Assembly: GCA_029776555.1 (NCBI GenBank) | Contig: JAKOSZ010000160.1 | Location: forward strand, 1-5,014 | Length of the DNA stretch: 5,014 bases | Direction of reading: 5' to 3' | From: Bacillota bacterium | Lineage (GTDB): Bacteria > Bacillota > Clostridia > Acetivibrionales > JAKOSZ01 | Shown here: positions 1 through 4,710 of the stretch, piece after piece | Numbering within the stretch: the first letter of the stretch is position 1 | Layout of the letters: every line of letters begins with the position of its first letter | The notes under the pieces: model-generated | What the model was told of the DNA's origin: nothing | What the model saw: only the letters and a program-made list of their open reading frames with translations | Databases searched by the model: none | Position numbers and translations under genes: made by a program

Positions 1-1161
1 AAGGCTTCGGAGGACGATCTCAACGCAGCCAAGAAGATAATTGATACAAGGCTAGAAAACGCAGGGGTCTTTGACAAGTATGTGAACGTTGACGAAACCA
101 ACGGGCGAATAATCGTAGAAATTCCTTACAGGCCCGGCGACAAGGACCAGAACCCCCATAAAACCCTGGAGGATATAGGAAAAACCGCCCTTCTCACGTT
201 CCAGGAGGTGGACGAAGAGAAGTACGACGGATACCTGCCCGACGGCACCAGGAACTACCTCCCCACCGGGAAAATTATAGTGGAAGGAAAAGATGTTGAG
301 GACGCCAGACCGCTCTACGACAGTACTACCGGCCGGATGGTGGTTTCACTGACGCTGAAGAAGGAAGGGGCTCAGAAGTTTGCCGAAGCCACCGAAAGGC
401 TTGTGGAAAAACCTATCGCCATATACATGGATGAAATCCTCATTTCGGCTCCCATCGTAAATGAACCAATTCCCAGCGGAGAAGCTCAGATTACCCTGGG
501 CGGCGGGGATGCCAACACCATCGCCGACAGGGCCAAAGAACTGGCTGATACCATAAGGGCGGGCGCCCTGCCTTTCAAGCTGGTGCCCTATCAGGTAAAC
601 TCAATAAGCCCCCTTCTCGGCGAAGGAGCCAAGGACATAACAGTTTACGCAGGTGTGGTTTCCTTCATACTGGTCTGTATGTTCATGCTGTTCTTTTACA
701 GGCTTCCCGGCGTAGTGGCGGATATAGCCCTTTTTGGCCTGGTGGCGGCTCAGATTTTCGTCTTAAGCGCTTTCAAGATATCCCTAACCCTTCCGGGTAT
801 TGCGGGCATTATCCTCTCCGTAGGAATGGGAGTGGACTCCAACATAATCATATCCGAAAGGATAAGAGAGGAGTTGAGGAGCGGCAAGACCTTAAGGGCG
901 GCCATAGATTCGGGATATAAAAGGGCCTTTGCCGCCATATTTGACGGCAACATAACCACCCTGATTACGGCCATTGTCCTTTACTTCCTTGGCACAGGGC
1001 CGGTGAAGGGCTTTGCGGTAACCCTGTTTATGGGCGTCATTTTGAGTTTCCTTACCGCCGTTACGGCTTCGAAAATTATGCTTGACATGATATCAGGTTT
1101 GGATCTGGCGAAACATCCCTGGCTTTACGGTGTCAAGCCTGAAAGGAGTAAAAGCGCATGA
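1..1161 (+). CDS. secD: Protein translocase subunit SecD (5' end missing)
   Basis: SecD is a membrane subunit that, with SecF, uses the proton or sodium gradient to help the SecYEG/SecA channel move exported proteins across the membrane. The frame is open from base 1 and 386 residues are visible. By family length, roughly 60-70 N-terminal residues are missing, including the first membrane helix and the conserved DLRGG-type segment. The visible part begins in the extracellular P1 domain. The P1 base follows at about residues 114-166, including the SAPIVNEPI stretch typical of SecD. About five membrane segments come next (near residues 213-233, 237-257, 264-281, 315-331 and 335-357). The signature GVDSN...ERIREEL starts at residue 277; its aspartate (279) matches the membrane aspartate implicated in ion coupling in the family. 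Serine at 280 replaces the more usual alanine. The GTG at base 82 is an internal valine codon, not a start. The stop overlaps the secF start (ATGA). Confidence 0.96.
   Translation, partial: KASEDDLNAAKKIIDTRLENAGVFDKYVNVDETNGRIIVEIPYRPGDKDQNPHKTLEDIGKTALLTFQEVDEEKYDGYLPDGTRNYLPTGKIIVEGKDVEDARPLYDSTTGRMVVSLTLKKEGAQKFAEATERLVEKPIAIYMDEILISAPIVNEPIPSGEAQITLGGGDANTIADRAKELADTIRAGALPFKLVPYQVNSISPLLGEGAKDITVYAGVVSFILVCMFMLFFYRLPGVVADIALFGLVAAQIFVLSAFKISLTLPGIAGIILSVGMGVDSNIIISERIREELRSGKTLRAAIDSGYKRAFAAIFDGNITTLITAIVLYFLGTGPVKGFAVTLFMGVILSFLTAVTASKIMLDMISGLDLAKHPWLYGVKPERSKSA
1141..1148 (+). promoter_or_regulatory. Ribosome binding site of secF inside secD
   Basis: GAAAGGAG lies within the last codons of secD, 9 bases before the secF ATG at 1158. 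Together with the ATGA overlap at 1158-1161 it fixes the secF start and indicates translational coupling of the two subunits. Confidence 0.8.
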
Positions 1162-2120
1162 TTGATTTTGTGGGAAAGTGGCGCATTTTCTTTGCCATAT
1201 CTCTTTTAATGGTGCTGGTTGGGCTGGTTGGATTTATTGTAAACGGAGTGAAGCTGGATATTCAGTTTGAAGGCGGCACGGAAGTTGTCATTGAGATGAA
1301 TGACGACAAGTTTGCCACCGCCGATGCGGAAGAACTGGCACAGGAGCTTTTGGGCAAGGAAGCAAAAGCCTTCAAATTGAAAACCTATAACCCTGAGAAG
1401 ACCGATGACAACATATTTCTCCTCAAGCTGCAGATCTCCAGGAGCCAGGGGGTCCTCACCGGCGAAGAGCAGGATAAGCTCTTAAAGGCTTTAATTGACG
1501 ACGAAAGGTTCAGCGTCAAAGAAGGCTCAACCCCCAGCATAAGAAACATACAGCCCTCCATAGGAGAGGAGCTGAGGAATAAAAGCATACTGGCGGTTGT
1601 GATATCTTCAATCCTTATTATCCTCTATATCTGGGTAAGGTTCAGGGCCATGTCGGGACTGTCCGCCGGCGTAACCGCGGTAATAGCCCTTCTCCATGAC
1701 GCGGCTGCCATGTTTGCGGTATACACCGTCTTTAAAATACCCATAAATGAGCAGTTTATTGCGGCTGTATTAACCATACTGGGTTATTCGGTAAACGACA
1801 CCATAATAATTTACGACCGCATAAGGGAAAACCTGGGGACCATGAAAAAATCAAGCCTTCCGGAACTGGTAAACAAGAGCATATCCCAGACCTTGAGCCG
1901 GTCAATAAACACGTCGGTTACGCTTATTATCTGCGTAATAGTGACATATGTGTTTGCCGCCGCGTACAACATTACTTCAATTAAAGAGTTTACCTTCCCG
2001 CTCATCGTAGGCTTAATAAGCGGCACATATTCGTCTTTGTTTATCGCGAGCCAGATCTGGGTAATGTGGAGCGAGCACAAGGCTAAGAAGAAAGCAGCCT
2101 TAAAAGCCGCAAAAGCGTAA
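1158..2120 (+). CDS. secF: Protein translocase subunit SecF
   Basis: SecF is the partner of SecD in the SecDF complex that supports Sec-dependent export. The protein has 320 residues, normal for a stand-alone SecF. One membrane helix lies near residues 8-28, followed by the FEGGTEV segment (37-43), which corresponds to the family's DFxGGT motif. An extracytoplasmic domain follows to about residue 140. Five more membrane segments lie near 143-162, 170-192, 200-218, 252-268 and 277-302. HD at 180-181 and the hallmark GYSVNDT (209-215) with YDRIREN (219-225) are the conserved intramembrane and cytoplasmic-loop motifs. The C-terminus is a short lysine/alanine-rich cytoplasmic tail. The gene overlaps the secD stop by 4 bp (ATGA), so the two subunits are almost certainly co-transcribed and made in step. 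A strong terminator follows 3 bases after the stop. Confidence 0.97.
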   Translation: MIDFVGKWRIFFAISLLMVLVGLVGFIVNGVKLDIQFEGGTEVVIEMNDDKFATADAEELAQELLGKEAKAFKLKTYNPEKTDDNIFLLKLQISRSQGVLTGEEQDKLLKALIDDERFSVKEGSTPSIRNIQPSIGEELRNKSILAVVISSILIILYIWVRFRAMSGLSAGVTAVIALLHDAAAMFAVYTVFKIPINEQFIAAVLTILGYSVNDTIIIYDRIRENLGTMKKSSLPELVNKSISQTLSRSINTSVTLIICVIVTYVFAAAYNITSIKEFTFPLIVGLISGTYSSLFIASQIWVMWSEHKAKKKAALKAAKA

Positions 2121-2123
2121 ATA

Positions 2124-2162
2124 AAAACCGGGGGTACCAATCAGAAAAGCGCCCCCGGTTTT
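2124..2162. terminator. Bidirectional intrinsic terminator between secF and the convergent small gene
   Basis: A perfect 11-bp stem pairs AAAACCGGGGG (2124-2134) with CCCCCGGTTTT (2152-2162) across a 17-base loop. In the plus direction it follows the secF stop by 3 bases and ends in four T. In the minus direction it follows the stop of the small membrane gene (2164) and ends in five T. It can therefore stop transcription from both sides. Confidence 0.88.
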
Positions 2163-2163
2163 A

Positions 2164-2436
2164 CTATCCTCTTCCGAAAACGTAGTCAACAATCAAACTG
2201 CCTATTATTACCTCGGCCAGGATAGTGAAACTGGATTTTATTATGGAACCGGCGAGAAACTCCATGTATGAATCATAGCCTCTGGAGTAGCGGCTGACCA
2301 CTATCAAAGCCCCGCCTAAAACAAGCAGCCCCAGACATAAAATTGCGCCAATTTTTATTACCTTTTTCGCTGAAGGGCTTACTTTACTCAATTCAGAGAA
2401 TATTTTCTTAAACGAGTTTGACTTGTTTGCCTGCAT
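2164..2436 (-). CDS. Small two-helix membrane protein, function unknown
   Basis: I do not recognise this 90-residue protein. The N-terminus (1-25) is polar and lysine/serine-rich, as expected for a cytoplasmic tail. Two hydrophobic segments follow, near residues 26-48 and 60-86. They are joined by a short charged and aromatic linker (SRYSRGYDSYMEF), and the chain ends in FGRG. This suggests a small integral membrane hairpin with both ends inside. There are no cysteine clusters or catalytic motifs, and no signal peptide cleavage site is evident. The start is supported by AAAGGGGG (2443-2450), whose core is about 8 bases before the ATG. A good sigma-A-like promoter lies upstream. The gene converges on secF and shares its terminator, so it is a separate single-gene unit and not part of the secDF operon. 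A link to the Sec system rests on position only. That it is a real gene is well supported; its role is not. Confidence 0.78.
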   Translation of the reverse strand: MQANKSNSFKKIFSELSKVSPSAKKVIKIGAILCLGLLVLGGALIVVSRYSRGYDSYMEFLAGSIIKSSFTILAEVIIGSLIVDYVFGRG

Positions 2437-2465
2437 GATTTTCCCCCTTTACGCCAGTCTTTTTT

Positions 2466-2494
2466 ATGTTAACATGGCAACCGGCATATATCAA
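2466..2494 (-). promoter_or_regulatory. Promoter of the small membrane protein gene
   Basis: Reading the minus strand, TTGATA (2489-2494, 5/6 to consensus -35) is separated by exactly 17 bases from TAACAT (2466-2471, 4/6 to consensus -10). This predicts a leader of about 25 bases before the ATG at 2436 that contains the ribosome binding site. It fits a housekeeping sigma-A promoter, but only by sequence match. Confidence 0.55.
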
Positions 2495-2512
2495 CTAAAA
2501 AAGATTGCCAGA

Positions 2513-2666
2513 GCCCTAGCTTAAGCGGCGACAGGCTTAAGGCCTGTCCCGGCAGCCCCGGGCGGTTTTCCCTGAAAACTGCGGACCCGGAAATGGCGGA
2601 GAACAATTAATAATGAAAAATAAAGACCTAAGCGGTTAAGCAGCCGCGGTTACATTGGAGGGGGGC
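2513..2666 (+). ncRNA. Candidate structured RNA, family not identified
   Basis: This GC-rich stretch has no open frame and folds by eye into a multibranch structure. Closing helices are GCCCT (2513-2517) with GGGGC (2662-2666, one G-U) and GCGGC (2525-2529) with GCCGC (2643-2647). Inside are two strong hairpins. The first is ACAGGC (2531-2536) with GCCTGT (2542-2547) around a 5-base loop. The second is CCGGG (2558-2562) with CCCGG (2586-2590), continued by CGGTTTT (2563-2569) with AAAACTG (2575-2581) around loop CCCTG, leaving a 4-base bulge CGGA. An A-rich unpaired stretch (about 2600-2628) and a purine-rich GGAGGGGGG run (2657-2665) follow. I do not recognise it as tmRNA, SRP RNA, RNase P RNA, a T-box or a common riboswitch. 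Neither the promoter nor the strand is certain; plus is assumed because the next plus-strand gene lies downstream. It could also be an untranslated leader or a decayed element. Confidence 0.35.
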
Positions 2667-2672
2667 AGTTAA

Positions 2673-2699
2673 GTAAAGAACAATCCAGGAGCGCTTTAC
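2673..2699. repeat. Small inverted repeat after the structured stretch
   Basis: GTAAAG (2673-2678) pairs with CTTTAC (2694-2699) across 15 bases. No T-run follows in either direction, so it is not a typical intrinsic terminator. It may be a further arm of the candidate RNA at 2513-2666, or chance. Confidence 0.3.
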
Positions 2700-2704
2700 C
2701 CATT

Positions 2705-2818
2705 GTGCGGTGAAATATGAAACTTTTGTAAACTGCTATACGTCTAATATTATGACAATAACAAAACTGCTATAATATGGAACCATTTTTGACATATAAA
2801 CCAAGCTTTTTACCGCAC
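2705..2818. repeat. Inverted repeat enclosing two copies of an 11-nt direct repeat
   Basis: GTGCGGTGAAA (2705-2715) pairs with TTTTACCGCAC (2808-2818), 11 pairs including one G-U, enclosing 92 AT-rich bases. Inside, AAACTGCTATA occurs exactly twice (2730-2740 and 2764-2774), with start points 34 bases apart. A further 7-bp dyad, ATATTAT (2747-2753) with ATAATAT (2772-2778), overlaps the second copy. No convincing coding frame fits. It could be an operator cluster, part of an RNA leader, or the remnant of a small mobile element. Confidence 0.45.
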
Positions 2819-2826
2819 CAGTATAC

Positions 2827-2840
2827 ATATGACAACATAT
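2827..2840. promoter_or_regulatory. ATATG-ACAA-CATAT dyad, possible operator
   Basis: A 5-bp perfect inverted repeat with a 4-base centre lies about 100 bases upstream of the promoter of the DUF6514-like gene. It has the size of a repressor half-site pair. AT-rich sequence produces such dyads by chance, so the call is weak. Confidence 0.2.
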
Positions 2841-2942
2841 ATCTACGGCCAAAAGAGACAATTTTGCCCCATGCTGTCGACTTACAGGAAGAAAGGTAGA
2901 TTCTTGCGAAACTTTTTCATTTTGCTTGTCTTTCGCCTGTTG

Positions 2943-2948
2943 TATAAT
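2943..2948 (+). promoter_or_regulatory. Promoter -10 (TATAAT) of the DUF6514-like gene
   Basis: A perfect TATAAT lies 36 bases before the ATG at 2984, leaving room for a start point near 2955 and the ribosome binding site. At the right spacing there is only a poor -35 (TTTTGC, 2920-2925), so the promoter may need an activator or another sigma factor. An inverted repeat, GCGAAA (2906-2911) with TTTCGC (2931-2936), straddles the -35 position and could be the site of such a regulator. Confidence 0.55.
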
Positions 2949-2983
2949 TTTCTTAGTTGAAGGGTATGGAAGGGGGGCTTTCA

Positions 2984-3289
2984 ATGAACCGCTACTTAAG
3001 AAGGACGGTGAACCTGGACTGCAGTGATGAACCCAACGGCTTGACCAGGAAAATAGAGCTTAAGTACTATCTTGTTGAAAGCAGTGCGGTGGGAAACGGG
3101 GCCTCTTCTGAATGCAGTATTTACGGCATTGAGGTTGTTAAAAAGGAGAACGGGGTTGAAGAAGTGGGTCTGGTAAAAGACATTTGCTTAGACAGGGAAG
3201 AGGTTGCCGGCATTCTGGACAAGCTGGCTTTAAACACGGTAACGCCTGTATCTCTTCACTCGGTGCTGGAAGACCTGGTCAATGTCTAA
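2984..3289 (+). CDS. DUF6514-like small conserved clostridial protein
   Basis: This 101-residue soluble protein has no signal peptide or membrane segment. The pattern resembles the DUF6514 family as I remember it: a central KYYLVES strand (27-33), a YGIEVVKK strand (47-54), a short acidic connector, and a C-terminal helical part ending in NTVTPVSLHSVLEDLV (84-99). No catalytic residues are evident; the two mid-protein and N-terminal cysteines (13, 44) and C68 do not form a metal site pattern. The family's function is not known to me. The start at 2984 is chosen over the in-frame TTG at 2957 because AAGGGGGG (2970-2977) sits 6 bases before this ATG, and because a TTG start would overlap the predicted transcription start region. 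It is probably transcribed alone from the TATAAT at 2943, with a weak terminator-like sequence after it. The family call rests on motif memory, not a search. Confidence 0.75.
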   Translation: MNRYLRRTVNLDCSDEPNGLTRKIELKYYLVESSAVGNGASSECSIYGIEVVKKENGVEEVGLVKDICLDREEVAGILDKLALNTVTPVSLHSVLEDLVNV

Positions 3290-3296
3290 TGGTTCA

Positions 3297-3335
3297 CCGG
3301 GATTGGCAGGGCTGACAGGCCCGATTTTCTTTTTT
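3297..3335 (+). terminator. Weak terminator-like hairpin and T-rich run after the DUF6514-like gene
   Basis: GGGC with GCCC (about 3309-3322) or the alternative CGGG with CCCG can form a short stem just ahead of a T-rich run (ATTTTCTTTTTTATT). The stem has only about 4 pairs, so termination may be partial and the downstream dgt gene could receive some read-through. Confidence 0.35.
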
Positions 3336-3340
3336 ATTAT
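3312..3340 (+). promoter_or_regulatory. Promoter of the dGTPase gene
   Basis: CTGACA (3312-3317, 5/6 to TTGACA) lies exactly 17 bases before TATTAT (3335-3340, 5/6 to TATAAT), with a second overlapping TATAAT at 3340-3345. The predicted start point near 3347 gives a leader of about 26 bases carrying AGGAGG. The promoter overlaps the terminator-like segment of the previous gene. Confidence 0.6.
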
Positions 3341-3360
3341 ATAATTAAGATAATAAAAGC

Positions 3361-3366
3361 AGGAGG
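3361..3366 (+). promoter_or_regulatory. Ribosome binding site of the dGTPase gene
   Basis: A consensus AGGAGG lies 6 bases before the ATG at 3373 and decides that start. Confidence 0.85.
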
Positions 3367-3372
3367 TTTTCC

Positions 3373-4374
3373 ATGAAGATAAGGGAAGAACAGGAGGCCT
3401 GGGAAGAGAAGTTTCTTTCTCCCCTGGCCCAGTTAAGCAAAAAATCCAAAGGGCGGGCAAGAGAAGAGGGGAAGTGCGAAATAAGGACCGATTACCAGAG
3501 GGACAGGGACAGGATTATTTACTGCAAGGCCTTCAGGAGGCTTAAGCACAAAACCCAGGTGTTCTTGTCTCCAGAGGGTGACCACTACAGAACCAGGCTG
3601 ACCCATACCCTTGAGGTATCCCAGATAGCCAGGACCATTGCCCGGGCCTTGAGGCTTAACGAAGACCTTACCGAGGCCATCGCCCTGGGACATGACCTGG
3701 GGCATACACCTTTCGGCCATGCCGGCGAAAGGGTGCTGAACGAGATCTGTTCCTGCGGCTTTAAACACAATGAGCAGAGCTTAAGGGTGGTAGACATACT
3801 GGAGAAGGGAAGAGGGCTGAATCTAACCTGGGAAGTAAGGGACGGCATATTAAACCACACCGGCGGCTGCAAAGCTTCCACCCTGGAAGGACAGCTGATA
3901 AAGTATGCCGACAGGATTGCCTACATAAACCACGACATCGAGGACGCCATCAGGGGCAAAGTGATATCGGAAGAAGACCTGCCTAAAGAGTGTACGGCTT
4001 ATTTAGGGGACAGTTCCAGTGAGAGAATAAACACCATGGTCACCGACGTGATCCGTTCAAGCAGGGACTCGGACACCATAAAAATGAGCGAGGGATGCCA
4101 GCAGGCCACCGACGAACTCAGGGAATTCCTCTTTAAGAACGTATACGTGGGTTCTGTGGCAAAGGAAGAGGAGGCAAAAGCCCGAAACCTTATAAGAGAA
4201 CTATACAATGCTCTTAAGAACAACCCCGGCTTGCTGCCGGAGGAGTTCTCCAGGATGCTGGGGCAATATGACGCCGACAGGGTCGTGTGCGACTATATTG
4301 CCGGCATGACCGACAGATACGCCGTCAAGGTATTTTACTCCATATTTGTGCCCCAGTCGTGGGCATATTACTAA
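3373..4374 (+). CDS. dgt: Deoxyguanosinetriphosphate triphosphohydrolase-like protein (HD domain)
   Basis: Enzymes of this family cleave dGTP (and often other dNTPs) to the nucleoside plus triphosphate and so trim the dNTP pool in the cytoplasm. The protein has 333 residues, the usual length of the shorter dGTPase-like type. The HD metal-site residues are all present: H78 in TRLTHTLEV, H107-D108 in GHDLGHTPFGH, and D180 in YADRIAYINHD. Other family marks are the N-terminal RTDYQRDRDRIIYCKAFRRLKHKTQVF (38-64), the FKHNEQSLR segment (130-138), the LNHTGG segment (160-165) and the C-terminal DYIAGMTDRYA (307-317) ending in FVPQSW (325-330). No active-site residue is missing. The start is set by AGGAGG 6 bases upstream. 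The gene has its own promoter and is followed by a terminator before dnaG, so it is a neighbour of the primase gene and not clearly in one transcript with it. Exact substrate preference cannot be read from sequence. Confidence 0.95.
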   Translation: MKIREEQEAWEEKFLSPLAQLSKKSKGRAREEGKCEIRTDYQRDRDRIIYCKAFRRLKHKTQVFLSPEGDHYRTRLTHTLEVSQIARTIARALRLNEDLTEAIALGHDLGHTPFGHAGERVLNEICSCGFKHNEQSLRVVDILEKGRGLNLTWEVRDGILNHTGGCKASTLEGQLIKYADRIAYINHDIEDAIRGKVISEEDLPKECTAYLGDSSSERINTMVTDVIRSSRDSDTIKMSEGCQQATDELREFLFKNVYVGSVAKEEEAKARNLIRELYNALKNNPGLLPEEFSRMLGQYDADRVVCDYIAGMTDRYAVKVFYSIFVPQSWAYY

Positions 4375-4440
4375 AAGCCCGTCAATAAAACTTAAGCGAA
4401 GAGGCATGGATTACAGGAAGAATCCCCGGGAAGAATACTG

Positions 4441-4471
4441 CCTGCTGAAAATAGCAGGGATTTTTCTTTTT
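4441..4471 (+). terminator. Intrinsic terminator of dgt
   Basis: CCTGCT (4441-4446) pairs perfectly with AGCAGG (4453-4458) across the loop GAAAAT. GA and a T-rich run (TTTTTCTTTTT, 4461-4471) follow. It lies about 67 bases after the dgt stop and should separate dgt from dnaG transcription. Confidence 0.75.
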
Positions 4472-4540
4472 ACGGAGAAAAAAGTTAATGGTTTTCTTTT
4501 TCCACCAAGGGGAAATAATCTTAGAAAAGCTCCGTAAAAA
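4467..4540. repeat. 11-bp perfect inverted repeat with 52-base centre
   Basis: TTTTTACGGAG (4467-4477) is the exact reverse complement of CTCCGTAAAAA (4530-4540). The left arm uses the last five T of the dgt terminator tail. TTTTCT (4492-4497) and AGAAAA (4523-4528) offer a second nested stem. The element could be a secondary transcript-end structure, a processing hairpin, or a very short terminal-repeat element; no coding sequence lies inside. Confidence 0.55.
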
Positions 4541-4587
4541 AATCGTAAAAGCCATGGGTCCGGCTGTATTGGATAATGCAGCATGAA

Positions 4588-4616
4588 TTGACAAAATAAG
4601 GGTCGCAAATTATTTG
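4588..4616 (+). promoter_or_regulatory. Possible promoter upstream of dnaG
   Basis: A perfect TTGACA (4588-4593) is present. With 17-base spacing the -10 would be TATTTG (4611-4616), only 3/6 to consensus, so the pair is uncertain. If real it gives a leader of roughly 85-90 bases before dnaG. Confidence 0.35.
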
Positions 4617-4698
4617 TACAGGAAGAAGGAATATTAAAAATAGTGTCGAACATCTATTTAATATGATGCTCAGTGGACAGTCCAAAAAGAAAACTGGC

Positions 4699-4708
4699 AA
4701 GGGGTGAG
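4699..4708 (+). promoter_or_regulatory. Ribosome binding site of dnaG
   Basis: AAGGGGTGAG closely matches the anti-Shine-Dalgarno complement (AGGAGGTGA); its G-run ends 6 bases before the ATG at 4711. It fixes the dnaG start. The dyad TGGAC-A-GTCCA (4674-4684) lies just upstream and may be incidental. Confidence 0.75.
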
Positions 4709-4710
4709 AG

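Larger units (their letters stand above)
4375..4710. other. dgt-dnaG intergenic region, no convincing gene
   Basis: These 336 bases hold a terminator (4441-4471), an inverted repeat (4467-4540), a possible -35 element (4588) and a small dyad (4674-4684) ahead of the dnaG ribosome binding site. An ATG at 4407 opens about 43 codons, but no ribosome binding site or conserved pattern is evident and the frame runs through the terminator, so it is not called. Confidence 0.6.

Noticed and set aside
82..84. GTG at 82 as the start of the SecD frame
   Set aside because: The frame is open to base 1 and the upstream residues (KASEDDLNAAKKIIDTRL) fit the SecD P1 domain, so this is an internal valine in a truncated gene.
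1811..2140. 109-codon minus-strand open frame over the secF 3' end
   Set aside because: It is antisense to the highly conserved SecF motif region, and its composition reflects the complement of membrane-helix codons. No ribosome binding site was seen.
2513..2666. Naming the structured block as a specific family such as raiA RNA, 6S RNA or a c-di-AMP riboswitch
   Set aside because: I could not match conserved core sequences of any of these from memory; it stays unassigned.
2485..2842. Several CATAT(A/G) words as sporulation sigma-E/K promoter elements
   Set aside because: Such words are expected in AT-rich DNA and none had a convincing partner element at the right spacing in front of a gene.
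2736..2984. 82-codon minus-strand open frame in the AT-rich intergenic region
   Set aside because: It runs across the promoter and repeats, lacks a ribosome binding site and shows no family pattern.
4407..4537. Short plus-strand frame starting MDYRKNPREEYCLLK between dgt and dnaG
   Set aside because: It reads through the dgt terminator and has no clear ribosome binding site or recognisable motif.
4674..4684. TGGAC-A-GTCCA dyad upstream of dnaG as an operator
   Set aside because: It is a perfect 11-base dyad but short and single, with no further support; noted only within the neighbouring entries.
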